64,000 nt of DNA from contig DASVTY010000012.1 of NCBI GenBank assembly GCA_036387315.1, forward strand, positions 5,779 through 69,778, read 5' to 3'. Position 1 is the stretch's first letter, and each line of letters starts with the position of its first letter. This document shows, in pieces, positions 17,911 through 26,147 of this stretch. The stretch comes from JALZCH01 sp036387315 (lineage in GTDB: Bacteria > Acidobacteriota > Blastocatellia > Pyrinomonadales > Pyrinomonadaceae). Position numbers and translations under genes: made by a program. A model generated the notes under the pieces. It was not told the origin of the DNA and did not search any database. It was given only the letters and a program-made list of their open reading frames with translations.

Positions 17911-17995
17911 AAACTGTCAACTATCAACTATAAACTGTCCGGCAAAGAGACAAAGGTTTTATGCGAGACAGTTTATAGTTGAAAGTTGACAGTTT
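17911..17995. repeat. 29-bp inverted repeat built of AACTATC-type heptamers
   Basis: Arms 17911-17939 and 17967-17995 match in reverse at 28 of 29 positions around a 27-base loop. Each arm is made of four 7-base units (AACTGTC, AACTATC, AACTATA, AACTGTC). It lies in the 182-base gap between the flippase and a membrane glycosyltransferase. It repeats the architecture of 7631-7696 with a different unit. Confidence 0.85.
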
Positions 17996-18050
17996 ATAGT
18001 TGCGGCAAATTCTTTTTGTGAATGTCCGGTTTTTAATTTAACGAAATCTC

Positions 18051-19619
18051 ATGAAATCCGGCTTCGACCAAAAAACCGCGTTTTGGCGCGATAAAATCGA
18101 AACGCGAGACCTGATATTTTTTATTATCGGCTGCGTTTTTATTTATCTGCATCTTTTCGCGCTCCCTGCGACGCCGATTTTTTACGAAGAAGACCATCTT
18201 TATTTTGTCCACGACGCCTGGCGAATGTACGAAGGCGAAGCGATTTATAGAGATTTTTTTCAGTTGATGTTTCCCGGCGGGCAGGTTTTATATCTGCTCC
18301 TGTTTTACATTTTCGGCACGAAGTTTTGGCTCATCAACGCGGTGATTTTTCTTCAAGCCTCCGCCCACGTTTTGCTCGCTCTGGCAATTTCAAAACGTAT
18401 TTTCGGCTCAAGCTGGTACGCATATTTGCCGCCGAGCCTGTATTTGTTTTTCGGATTCCGGTGGTTCGGAATTGACGGAACGCACCGTGTTTTAAGCCCG
18501 ATTTTTATTTATCTGGCGATTTTTATCCTGCTCAAAAACAGAAACCTTAAAAGGCTTATTGTCGCTGGCGCATTGTGTGGCTTTGCCAGTTTTATCACTC
18601 AGCAGCGGGGCGTTCTGGCAGTCGGCGCAATCGCGGTTTTTCTGCTTTATGAAGCCTTTAAAAACAGAAAACTTGGGAAAGACTTTCTTGTCGCCGAACT
18701 CGTTTTGCTGGTTTCATTCGGTTTAACTCTGACAATTTTAATTTTGCCTTTTATCATTTCTGCCGGACCGCAAACTTTTTTTGACTACACTTTTTTCTTT
18801 ATCAGAAATTACGTTCAGGATTCGACCGGAAATTATCTTTCTTATTTCAACAACGTCAGGAAAATCTTCGAGCAGGGATTTTTATTTTCCGCCGTCACGA
18901 TCTTTTACTGCGCTCTGATTCCGCTCGTTTATCTGATTTCATTTTTTTATCTGTGGCGGAAGAAGGACAATTCGGACATAAAAGCCAAAAGCGAGATTTT
19001 TTTGATTTCGCTCGTCGGATTGTTCCTGACTTTGGGAACGTTTGCGCCGAATCCGTACAGATTTTTCCAAATCGCAATTCCGGCTTTGATCGTTTTGGTC
19101 TGGCTGATTTCTCAGCTTAAAATAAAATCCGAATCGGTAATTCGCGCTGCCGTCGCGGGGCTAATAATTTTGGGAATGGCACTGGCGTTTCGGCTGCAAA
19201 CAAATTGGGAAAAAAATATTTTGGCGGCGCGCACCGGAAACATCGCGTTTCTTTCGCCGGTCGTTCTTGAGCGTTACAAATGGTTGTCGGAAAACACAGT
19301 AGAAAACGAATATGTTTTTGAAGTTTATCAATGCGCGGTTAATTTTGTTTTGCAATTAAGAAACCCGACACAAGTGACTTTTTTGTTAAATACGGGCTAC
19401 ACTCCCGTTTGGCAGGTAACACAATCAATAGAAAATTTGGAGCGGAAAAAACCGAGATTCATTATCTGGGACGGAGCTTGGACGAGGGAATTGGAGACAA
19501 TCGAAGAAGGCGAGCATTTGGGACCGCTTTATGATTATTTGCGGCAGAATTACGAGCTAAAAAAAGAGTTTACGCCTTACAACAATCGTGAAATGCAATT
19601 ATGGGAAAGAAAACAATAA
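18051..19619 (+). CDS. Multi-span membrane glycosyltransferase-like protein (GT-C type)
   Basis: 522 residues with about ten to twelve hydrophobic helices (first near 25-42). The first periplasmic loop carries adjacent acidic residues (FYEEDH, about residues 44-49), the position of the catalytic acids in GT-C enzymes such as ArnT/PMT. A soluble C-terminal part (about 400-522) follows. A GT-C role using polyprenyl-phosphate sugars is inferred from topology and neighbours. The next gene, a dolichol-phosphate-mannose-synthase-like GT2, could make such donors. It overlaps that gene by 19 bases. A dedicated O-antigen ligase or hypothetical membrane protein are alternatives. Confidence 0.6.
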   Translation: MKSGFDQKTAFWRDKIETRDLIFFIIGCVFIYLHLFALPATPIFYEEDHLYFVHDAWRMYEGEAIYRDFFQLMFPGGQVLYLLLFYIFGTKFWLINAVIFLQASAHVLLALAISKRIFGSSWYAYLPPSLYLFFGFRWFGIDGTHRVLSPIFIYLAIFILLKNRNLKRLIVAGALCGFASFITQQRGVLAVGAIAVFLLYEAFKNRKLGKDFLVAELVLLVSFGLTLTILILPFIISAGPQTFFDYTFFFIRNYVQDSTGNYLSYFNNVRKIFEQGFLFSAVTIFYCALIPLVYLISFFYLWRKKDNSDIKAKSEIFLISLVGLFLTLGTFAPNPYRFFQIAIPALIVLVWLISQLKIKSESVIRAAVAGLIILGMALAFRLQTNWEKNILAARTGNIAFLSPVVLERYKWLSENTVENEYVFEVYQCAVNFVLQLRNPTQVTFLLNTGYTPVWQVTQSIENLERKKPRFIIWDGAWTRELETIEEGEHLGPLYDYLRQNYELKKEFTPYNNREMQLWERKQ

Positions 19620-20827
19620 GCGAGCTGGGAATAGTCGAAGAAAAATTGGCGGCTTCTCAAAACGGAAAATCGGAGATTGAATTGTCGGTCGTAATGCCCT
19701 GTCTGAACGAAGCCGACACGCTGGAGGTTTGTCTGCAGAAAGCCGGTCGCGCGATGCGGGAACATGACATAAAAGGCGAAATCATTGTCGCCGATAACGG
19801 CAGCACCGACGGTTCAATCGAAATTGCCCAGCGAAACGGCGCGCGCGTCGTTCACGTCAAAGAAAAAGGCTACGGCAGTGCTTTGATGGGCGGAATCGAA
19901 GCCGCGCGCGGCAGATTCGTGATTATGGGCGATGCCGATGACAGCTACGATTTTCTCGAAATTCCGAAATTTGTCGAAAAGCTGCGCGAAAATTACGACC
20001 TCGTTCAGGGATGCCGCTTGCCTGGCGGCGGCGGACAGGTTTTGCCCGGAGCGATGCCTTTTCTGCACCGCTGGTGGGGAAATCCGATGTTTTCCAAAAT
20101 GGTGCGGCTCTGGTTTAACGCGCCGATTAACGACACTTACTGCGGACTTCGGGGTTTTACGAAAGCGCATTACAACAGTCTCAATCAACGTTGCACCGGA
20201 ATGGAGTTTGCGACCGAAATGATTATCAAATCGAGCCTGTTCAAGGCGCGAATCGCCGAAGTTCCGATTACTTTGCACCCGGACGGGCGAAAATCGCACC
20301 CACCGCATCTGAAAACTTTCCGCGACGGCTGGCGGACACTGCGCTTTTTTCTGATGTACAGCCCGCGCTGGCTGTTTCTCGTGCCGGGATTTTTGCTGAT
20401 TCTTCTTGGCGCGGTCGGTTATTTTGTCGGTTTGACGGGAACTTCGGTCGGGCGTGTGACTTTCGGTTTGCATACGGTTTTGTTCGGCAGTTTGGCGATT
20501 TTGTGTGGATATCAATCAATTTTGTTCGCCATCTTCACCAAAACTTTCGCTATCAGCGAAGGACTGATGCCGGAAGACCCGCGATTAACCAGGTTTTTTG
20601 AAATCGCCAATCTTGAACGCGGTTTAATTCTGGCGGGCGGGGTTTTGTTGATCGGCTTGATTTTGCTGCTGATCGCCGTCAATCAATGGCGTTTAGCCGG
20701 TTTCGGCGTTTTGGATTATGCTTATACGATGAGTTTCGTCATTCCCGGCTCGACGCTCGTCGCGCTGGGTTTTCAAACGATTCTTTCGGGATTTTTTGTG
20801 AGTATTTTGGGAATGAAGCGAAAATGA
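19601..20827 (+). CDS. Family 2 glycosyltransferase with C-terminal membrane helices (DPM1-like)
   Basis: 408 residues. The N-terminal GT-A domain shows LSVVMPCLNEADTLEVCL (about 27-44), IIVADNGSTDGS and the DxD-type IMGDADDSYDF (about 107-117). TYCGLRGF and DGRKSHPPHL follow near 185-235. Four hydrophobic helices form the C-terminal 150 residues. Enzymes of this layout usually transfer a sugar to polyprenyl phosphate, giving donors for GT-C transferases. Its start overlaps the putative GT-C gene by 19 bases, which supports a coupled pair. The product sugar is not determinable. Confidence 0.85.
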   Translation: MGKKTISELGIVEEKLAASQNGKSEIELSVVMPCLNEADTLEVCLQKAGRAMREHDIKGEIIVADNGSTDGSIEIAQRNGARVVHVKEKGYGSALMGGIEAARGRFVIMGDADDSYDFLEIPKFVEKLRENYDLVQGCRLPGGGGQVLPGAMPFLHRWWGNPMFSKMVRLWFNAPINDTYCGLRGFTKAHYNSLNQRCTGMEFATEMIIKSSLFKARIAEVPITLHPDGRKSHPPHLKTFRDGWRTLRFFLMYSPRWLFLVPGFLLILLGAVGYFVGLTGTSVGRVTFGLHTVLFGSLAILCGYQSILFAIFTKTFAISEGLMPEDPRLTRFFEIANLERGLILAGGVLLIGLILLLIAVNQWRLAGFGVLDYAYTMSFVIPGSTLVALGFQTILSGFFVSILGMKRK

Positions 20828-21519
20828 AATTAACAGAATTGCGCGATACCTCAGAACTAACCGGAGAGCAGATTCAGGATTTTTGGGAGGAAGCCTACAC
20901 CAGATTTGAAACGCCGGAGCAGGAAATCCGAAAATTTATTGGTCGGCTTAACACTCTCGGACAAGCCGAATGGCGGCGCGACGCGCAGATTGTTGATATT
21001 TTTAGCGGGCGTTGTAACGGAATCCGGGCTTTGGAACAACTCGGATTTACGAATTTGGAAGGCGTGGACATTTCGCCGAACCTGCTTTCGCAATACGACG
21101 GGACAGCCAGACTTTACACGGCGGATTGCCGCGATTTGCCGTTTTCGGACGAAAGCCGCGACATCATCATCGTGCAGGGCGGACTTCACCATTTGCCCGA
21201 ATTACCGAAGGATTTAGATCGAACTTTAGGTGAAATTCGCCGCGTTTTGCGCCCCGACGGGCGTTTTGTGATGGTGGAGCCTTGGCAGACGCCTTTTTTG
21301 CAATTGATTCATTTTTTGAGCGAGCGGAAAACGGTTCGCGCCGTTTCAAATAAATTCGACGCTTTTGCTACAATGACGCATTACGAGCGTGACACTTATT
21401 TTCGCTGGCTCGGCAAATCCGGTGAAATTACGGCTTTATTAAAGCGGCATTTTGACGAATTGTATCTGCGAAAAACGTTTGGAAAATTGTTTTTCGTGGG
21501 AAAAAAGCGAACGGTTTAA
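20824..21519 (+). CDS. Class I SAM-dependent methyltransferase
   Basis: 231 residues from the ATG at 20824, which overlaps the previous stop codon (ATGA). Motif I is a variant, IVDIFSGRCNGIRAL (about residues 55-69), with Ser-Gly-Arg instead of GxGxG. The rest is typical of Methyltransf_11: GVDISPNLL, ADCRDLPFSD, QGGLHHLPE and EIRRVLRPDGRFVMVEPW (about 137-154). The substrate is unknown. The coupling to a polyprenyl-sugar transferase suggests modification of a lipid-linked sugar. Confidence 0.8.
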   Translation: MKLTELRDTSELTGEQIQDFWEEAYTRFETPEQEIRKFIGRLNTLGQAEWRRDAQIVDIFSGRCNGIRALEQLGFTNLEGVDISPNLLSQYDGTARLYTADCRDLPFSDESRDIIIVQGGLHHLPELPKDLDRTLGEIRRVLRPDGRFVMVEPWQTPFLQLIHFLSERKTVRAVSNKFDAFATMTHYERDTYFRWLGKSGEITALLKRHFDELYLRKTFGKLFFVGKKRTV

Positions 21520-21567
21520 GCTACCGAGCTTGGTTTTCCGAATTAGAAAATCAAGTTTTGAAACATA

Positions 21568-23094
21568 ATGATTGAGACAACAAAAATAAACTTCTCGAAA
21601 GGGAAAATCGATTCGCGGTTCGCCTTTTTATCGGCGGCGTTGATTTTGATGATCGGCGTTCCGGCGGCAGCCGTTTTGTGGTTTTTTTCGGACGAGGATT
21701 TTTGGCGCGGCGCATCGAATATGTATTTGCTGCCGTGGATTGCCGCAACCGCGCTTGTCGTGCTGTCTCCGACGGCTTATTTGCTTTATTACAAAAAATT
21801 CGACCTTTTCCATCCGCTCGTCCACGCGGCTTGGGCTTACTGGTTTCCGGCGTTTGTGATCGGCGGTTTGGTGATCGCTTCCGGGTTTCTTTACCCGTAT
21901 CAAATGCTGTTGATAGCCGACCCGGAAACCGATTTTAAGTGGACGTATATTTACATAATCCTCGGCTTTCTCGGATTGATTGCAGGATACTCGCTTCCGT
22001 TCGGAAAACGCTGGGGCGCTTACTTCAGCCATAAATTGCCCGCCTGGGATTGGCAACCCCGACAGGTTTTGCTGCCGGCGGTTGTTTTTCTCGGAATCGG
22101 GTTGTTTTTCTACGTCAGCGCGTTTCTTTCTGGCGTCGTCGGTTTTAGTACGATTGACGTTGCCGACGCTTTCGCTTCGTTAAATTTTATGCTCTCGCTG
22201 CTCTCGCTCGAAGCGGGATTTCTGGTGGCGATGTATGTTTTTAAATCCAAAAGAATTACGCCGCTGCATCTGCTCGCGTTTCTCGTCATCCTCATTATCG
22301 TCGTTTCCCGTTTGAGTCTCGGCGGCAATCGGGGAACTTTGCTGATGATCGTTTGTTTGCTGGCAATGGCTTTTGTTTATTCGGGCAGAAAAATAAAGCT
22401 AATGCACGGGGCATTCTTTGGTGTGGTTGCAATTTTAGCCGTGCTCGGCGGAATGATTTACGGCACGACGTTTCGCAATCTGAAAGGAGCCGAAGAGCGC
22501 ACCGGAATAGACGAGCAGCTTAAAATCGTCGAGCAAACATACGACGCGCTGACAACGCAAAAATCAGGCAAGGTTTTGGACGAAGCGTTTTACAATCTCG
22601 GCGAGAGAATTGACGGCGTTAGCTCGGTCGCCGTTGTTGTTTCAAATTATGAAAGACTAAAGCCGTTTGAAAGCGCGCACGGAATTGAAAACAACATCAT
22701 CACCGAATTATGGACGATGTTTATTCCGCGTTTTCTGTGGACAAACAAGCCTTTGATTTATGACGCGCGCGCGTACAGCGATTTATATTTTAATTTCAGC
22801 GGAAACTCTTACGCGATGACACCGATTTCCGATTTGCTCAGAAATTTCGGACCCGTCGGAGTTCCGCTCGGATTGATGATCGTCGGTTTTTATCTGCGGT
22901 TTGTTTATGCGCTCTTGATCGAAGATCAAACGGTCACCATCGGTCGCGCGACCGCTTATTATATGTTCGTCGGCGGTCTTAACTACGAAGGTTATTACAC
23001 GATGGTTATCCTCTACGGCTGGCGCATTTTGTTGATTGTTTCCATCACTTTCATCATCACGGATTTCTTTTTAATCCGCAAAAAAAGCTTATAA
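21568..23094 (+). CDS. O-antigen/oligosaccharide repeat-unit polymerase (Wzy-like)
   Basis: 508 residues with about ten to twelve membrane helices, high aromatic content and one large hydrophilic loop near residues 300-400 (from NLKGAEERTGIDEQ to the segment before IPRFLWTNKP). This is the typical Wzy/O-antigen polymerase topology. The IPRFLWTNKPLI and NFGPVGVPLGL stretches match patterns seen in bacterial repeat-unit polymerases. Wzy proteins share little sequence, so the call rests mostly on topology and on the company of Wzx, Wza and Wzc homologues. The next gene starts 9 bases after the stop. Confidence 0.78.
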   Translation: MIETTKINFSKGKIDSRFAFLSAALILMIGVPAAAVLWFFSDEDFWRGASNMYLLPWIAATALVVLSPTAYLLYYKKFDLFHPLVHAAWAYWFPAFVIGGLVIASGFLYPYQMLLIADPETDFKWTYIYIILGFLGLIAGYSLPFGKRWGAYFSHKLPAWDWQPRQVLLPAVVFLGIGLFFYVSAFLSGVVGFSTIDVADAFASLNFMLSLLSLEAGFLVAMYVFKSKRITPLHLLAFLVILIIVVSRLSLGGNRGTLLMIVCLLAMAFVYSGRKIKLMHGAFFGVVAILAVLGGMIYGTTFRNLKGAEERTGIDEQLKIVEQTYDALTTQKSGKVLDEAFYNLGERIDGVSSVAVVVSNYERLKPFESAHGIENNIITELWTMFIPRFLWTNKPLIYDARAYSDLYFNFSGNSYAMTPISDLLRNFGPVGVPLGLMIVGFYLRFVYALLIEDQTVTIGRATAYYMFVGGLNYEGYYTMVILYGWRILLIVSITFIITDFFLIRKKSL

Positions 23095-23103
23095 TTTGCC
23101 GAA

Positions 23104-24135
23104 ATGGAAACAATTGTATTCACCAACGGTTGTTTTGACATCCTGCACGCCGGTCACGTTGATTTGCTGACAAGAGCGCGCTCACTGGGAACAAAACTGA
23201 TTGTCGGGATCAATTCAGATAACAGCGTCCGCCAAATCAAAGGCGCGCCCCGTCCGTTTGTATGCGAAGAGGGAAGAGCCGCCGTTTTGCGCGGTTTGCG
23301 AGCTGTTGACGAAGTAGTGATTTTCGACGAGCCGACGCCGAAAAGAATCATCGAGGAAATCAAACCCGACGTTTTGGTCAAAGGCGGCGATTGGAAACCG
23401 GAAGAAATAGTCGGGGCGGATTTTGTGCTTGCGCGAGGCGGCGAAGTTTATTCACTGCCTTTGTTAGACGGCTTTTCCACGACGGCTATTAGCGAAAAAA
23501 TCATTAGGAAAACAAATCAGTCAGAACCCAAAGCTGCTGAAACATCTTTGCAAACAAGCGAGGCAAACATGGAGATTGCGCGGCATTCATTATCAGCCCA
23601 CAAAGCGGTTTTCGATTTGTTGTTTGAAAACGAAATTCCGGCAATCGTTCGTTCCGCCGAAATGATTGCGGCGGCTCTAAAATCCGGCAACAAAATTTTG
23701 CTTTGCGGAAACGGCGGGAGCGCGGCGGACGCGCAGCATATTGCGGCGGAGTTTGTCGGGCGTTTTGAAAAAGAACGAAAAGGATTTCCCGCAATCGCTT
23801 TGACAACAGACACTTCCGCGCTCACGGCTCTCAGTAATGATTATGGTTTCGAGCGGGTTTTTGCCAGACAAGTCGAAGCATTTGCAAGGACGGGCGATGT
23901 TCTCATCGGAATCAGCACCAGCGGAAATTCCCCGAACGTTTTAGCCGCGATTATGACTGCTCGAAAAATCGGCTGTGCGACAATCTGTTTAACCGGAGCG
24001 AAGGGCAAAAAACTTGCAGGGCTTTGCGATGCCGCAGTTATAGTTCCTTCGGAACGCACTTCGCGGATTCAGGAAGGACATTCGGCAATCGGGCATTTGT
24101 GGTGCGAAATCGCGGACAATATTTTAATCTCTTAA
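23104..24135 (+). CDS. Fusion: heptose-1-phosphate adenylyltransferase (HldE-C) + phosphoheptose isomerase (GmhA)
   Basis: 343 residues with two domains. Residues 1-137 are a cytidylyltransferase-fold nucleotidyltransferase of the RfaE2/HldE C-terminal type: TNGCFDILHAGHVDLL with HAGH at 15-18, VKGGDW, and SLPLLDGFSTTAISEKI at the end. Residues 156-343 are a SIS-domain sedoheptulose-7-phosphate isomerase: CGNGGSAADAQHIAAEF near 199-215, STSGNSPNV and IQEGHSAIGHLW with the metal/active-site Gln and His. Together they cover the first and last steps toward ADP-glycero-manno-heptose. An in-frame ATG at 23569 has GAGG five bases upstream, so a free GmhA may also be made. The kinase is a separate gene at 25152. 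Confidence 0.9.
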   Translation: METIVFTNGCFDILHAGHVDLLTRARSLGTKLIVGINSDNSVRQIKGAPRPFVCEEGRAAVLRGLRAVDEVVIFDEPTPKRIIEEIKPDVLVKGGDWKPEEIVGADFVLARGGEVYSLPLLDGFSTTAISEKIIRKTNQSEPKAAETSLQTSEANMEIARHSLSAHKAVFDLLFENEIPAIVRSAEMIAAALKSGNKILLCGNGGSAADAQHIAAEFVGRFEKERKGFPAIALTTDTSALTALSNDYGFERVFARQVEAFARTGDVLIGISTSGNSPNVLAAIMTARKIGCATICLTGAKGKKLAGLCDAAVIVPSERTSRIQEGHSAIGHLWCEIADNILIS

Positions 24136-24155
24136 AAATTTATATCAATTACAAA

Positions 24156-25142
24156 GTGAATAAAAAGGCTTTAATAACAGGAATTACGGGACAAGACGGA
24201 AGCTATTTAGCGGAACATCTTCTTGATTTAGGATACGAAGTTCACGGACTCGTGCGGCGCGTCGCATTGGAAGACCCTGAACGCAGATTTACGCGAATCA
24301 GACATCTTCTCGACAGAGTGACGCTTCACCCTGCGAGCTTGGAGAGCTATCCGAGCATTTTTCACATTGTCAGCAAATACGATTTTGACGAATGTTATCA
24401 TCTGGCGGCTCAGAGCTTTGTCGCCGAAAGTTTTGCCGACGGATTTTCGACAATGAACACGAATATCAACGGCACGCATTATATGTTAGCCGCGTTGCGC
24501 GAGCTGCGCCCGAAATGTCGTTTTTATTTTGCCGGTTCAAGCGAAATGTTCGGCAAAGCGCAGGAAATACCGCAGCGCGAAGCCACGCCGTTTCATCCGC
24601 GCTCGCCCTACGGCATCAGCAAAGTCGCGGGTTTCGACCTGACGAGAAACTATCGCGAAGCCTATGAAATGTTTTGCTGTAGCGGAATTCTTTTTAATCA
24701 TGAAGGTCCGCGTCGCGGTGTGGAATTTGTAACCAGAAAAATTACGACCGGAGTCGCCCGGATTAAATTAGGGATGGCGGCGGAATTACGTTTGGGAAAT
24801 CTCGAAGCCAAACGCGATTGGGGACACGCGGCAGATTATGTTACGGCAATGCATCTGATGTTACAGCAGCCCGAACCCGACGATTATGTGGTCGCGTCCG
24901 GTGAAACTCATTCCGTGCGCGAATTTTGCGAGCTGGCTTTCGATTGTGCCGGGCTTGATTATCAAAAATACGTTCACATTGACGAACAGTATTATCGCCC
25001 GGCGGAAGTTGATTTGCTTATCGGGGATTCGACGAAAGCGCGGAACGTGCTCGGCTGGAAACCAAAATACACTTTTGAAGAATTGGTTAAAGAAATGGTC
25101 GAATCCGATTTGGAATCAATAGACGCGGGGCTGAATAAATAG
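24156..25142 (+). CDS. GDP-mannose 4,6-dehydratase family protein
   Basis: 328 residues from the GTG at 24156. No other start lies between the previous stop and the Rossmann motif. NAD(P) binding is ALITGITGQDGSYLAEHLL (residues 5-23), with RRVALEDPERRFTRI after it. FAGSSEMFGK, then YGISKVAG gives the catalytic Tyr/Lys. NHEGPRRGVEFVTRKIT is the Gmd signature. It is shorter than E. coli Gmd (373). The expected product is GDP-4-keto-6-deoxymannose, a precursor of GDP-rhamnose, fucose or perosamine. Lying between two heptose genes, a GDP-heptose dehydratase role (as in DmhA) is an alternative. Reductase or aminotransferase partners are not in the window. Confidence 0.85.
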   Translation: MNKKALITGITGQDGSYLAEHLLDLGYEVHGLVRRVALEDPERRFTRIRHLLDRVTLHPASLESYPSIFHIVSKYDFDECYHLAAQSFVAESFADGFSTMNTNINGTHYMLAALRELRPKCRFYFAGSSEMFGKAQEIPQREATPFHPRSPYGISKVAGFDLTRNYREAYEMFCCSGILFNHEGPRRGVEFVTRKITTGVARIKLGMAAELRLGNLEAKRDWGHAADYVTAMHLMLQQPEPDDYVVASGETHSVREFCELAFDCAGLDYQKYVHIDEQYYRPAEVDLLIGDSTKARNVLGWKPKYTFEELVKEMVESDLESIDAGLNK

Positions 25143-25151
25143 TTTTTGTTG

Positions 25152-26147
25152 ATGAAAGATTGGCGAAAAGTTTTCGAAAAATTTGCCGACGTTCGAGTTT
25201 TGATAATCGGCGACGTTATGCTCGACCGCTATTGGTGGGGAACCGTCTCGCGCATTTCGCCCGAAGCTCCCGTTCCGGTCGTTAAGCTGGAGAAAACCGA
25301 ACTCAAAGCGGGCGGCGCGGCAAACGTGGCGGCAAACATTTCGAGCCTCGGCGCAACAAGCCTGCTCCTCGGCGTTACGGGCGAAGATGAATGCGGACGG
25401 GCTTTGCCGCAAATTTTGGAGCGGCACAACGTAGGTGCAAAACATTTAATATCTTTCTCGAATCGTCCGACGACGACAAAAACCAGAATTGTCGCGCACA
25501 ATCAGCACGTTGTCAGAATTGACGAAGAGCAGGCTGCGCCTCTCGACGCCCAACAAGCGCAAATTATTTGGCAAGCCGCCGATAAGCTTCTGCCCGAAGC
25601 CGATGTCGTCGTTTTGTCGGATTACGCCAAAGGTTGTTTGTGCGATTCGGTTCTTTCCAACGTAATCGAAACGGCGCGAAAATTGAAAAAGATTGTTCTG
25701 GTTGATCCGAAAGGCAAAAACTACGAGAAATACAAAGGCGCGACTTTGCTGACGCCGAACAAATCGGAAGCCGCCGCAGCATCCGGCATTGATATAACGG
25801 ATGAGCGAACAATCATCGAAGCCGGAAACCGCCTGCTCGAAAATCTGCAAATAGAATCTCTGCTTATAACGCTCGGCGAAGAAGGGATGCGACTTTTCGA
25901 AAAAGGAAAGGATTCAAGACATTTTCCGGCGATGGCGCGCGCGGTTTACGATGTGACGGGCGCTGGCGATACTGTAATTGCCGCAATGGCTGTTGCGCTC
26001 GGCGCTTCGCTTGAGATGCCCGAAGCGGTGAAAATGGCAAACGCGGCGGCAGGTTTAGCCGTTGAAGAACTCGGAACGACTCCGGTCGGCGCGGCGGATT
26101 TAGCAAAAGCGCTGGAAAAGGGAACGGGAGATAACAGTGAAAAATGA
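25152..26147 (+). CDS. D-glycero-D-manno-heptose-7-phosphate kinase (HldE N-terminal type)
   Basis: 331 residues from the ATG at 25152. Two TTG codons just upstream are in frame. It is a PfkB/ribokinase-fold kinase: VLIIGDVMLDRYWWGTVSRISPEAP (about 18-42) and GGAANVAANISSLG are hallmarks of HldE/RfaE1, with the C-terminal DVTGAGDT anion-hole motif (catalytic Asp) near residue 266. It phosphorylates heptose-7-phosphate at C1. In most bacteria this domain is fused to the adenylyltransferase. Here that partner is fused to GmhA at 23104 instead. A GmhB phosphatase and HldD epimerase are not seen. It overlaps the next gene by 4 bases. Confidence 0.9.
   Translation: MKDWRKVFEKFADVRVLIIGDVMLDRYWWGTVSRISPEAPVPVVKLEKTELKAGGAANVAANISSLGATSLLLGVTGEDECGRALPQILERHNVGAKHLISFSNRPTTTKTRIVAHNQHVVRIDEEQAAPLDAQQAQIIWQAADKLLPEADVVVLSDYAKGCLCDSVLSNVIETARKLKKIVLVDPKGKNYEKYKGATLLTPNKSEAAAASGIDITDERTIIEAGNRLLENLQIESLLITLGEEGMRLFEKGKDSRHFPAMARAVYDVTGAGDTVIAAMAVALGASLEMPEAVKMANAAAGLAVEELGTTPVGAADLAKALEKGTGDNSEK

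Noticed and set aside
19814..20515. Long open frame (233 residues) antisense to the GT2 gene at 19601
   Set aside because: It mirrors the codon pattern of a clear glycosyltransferase; the composition is Arg/Gln-rich low-quality and no motif is seen.
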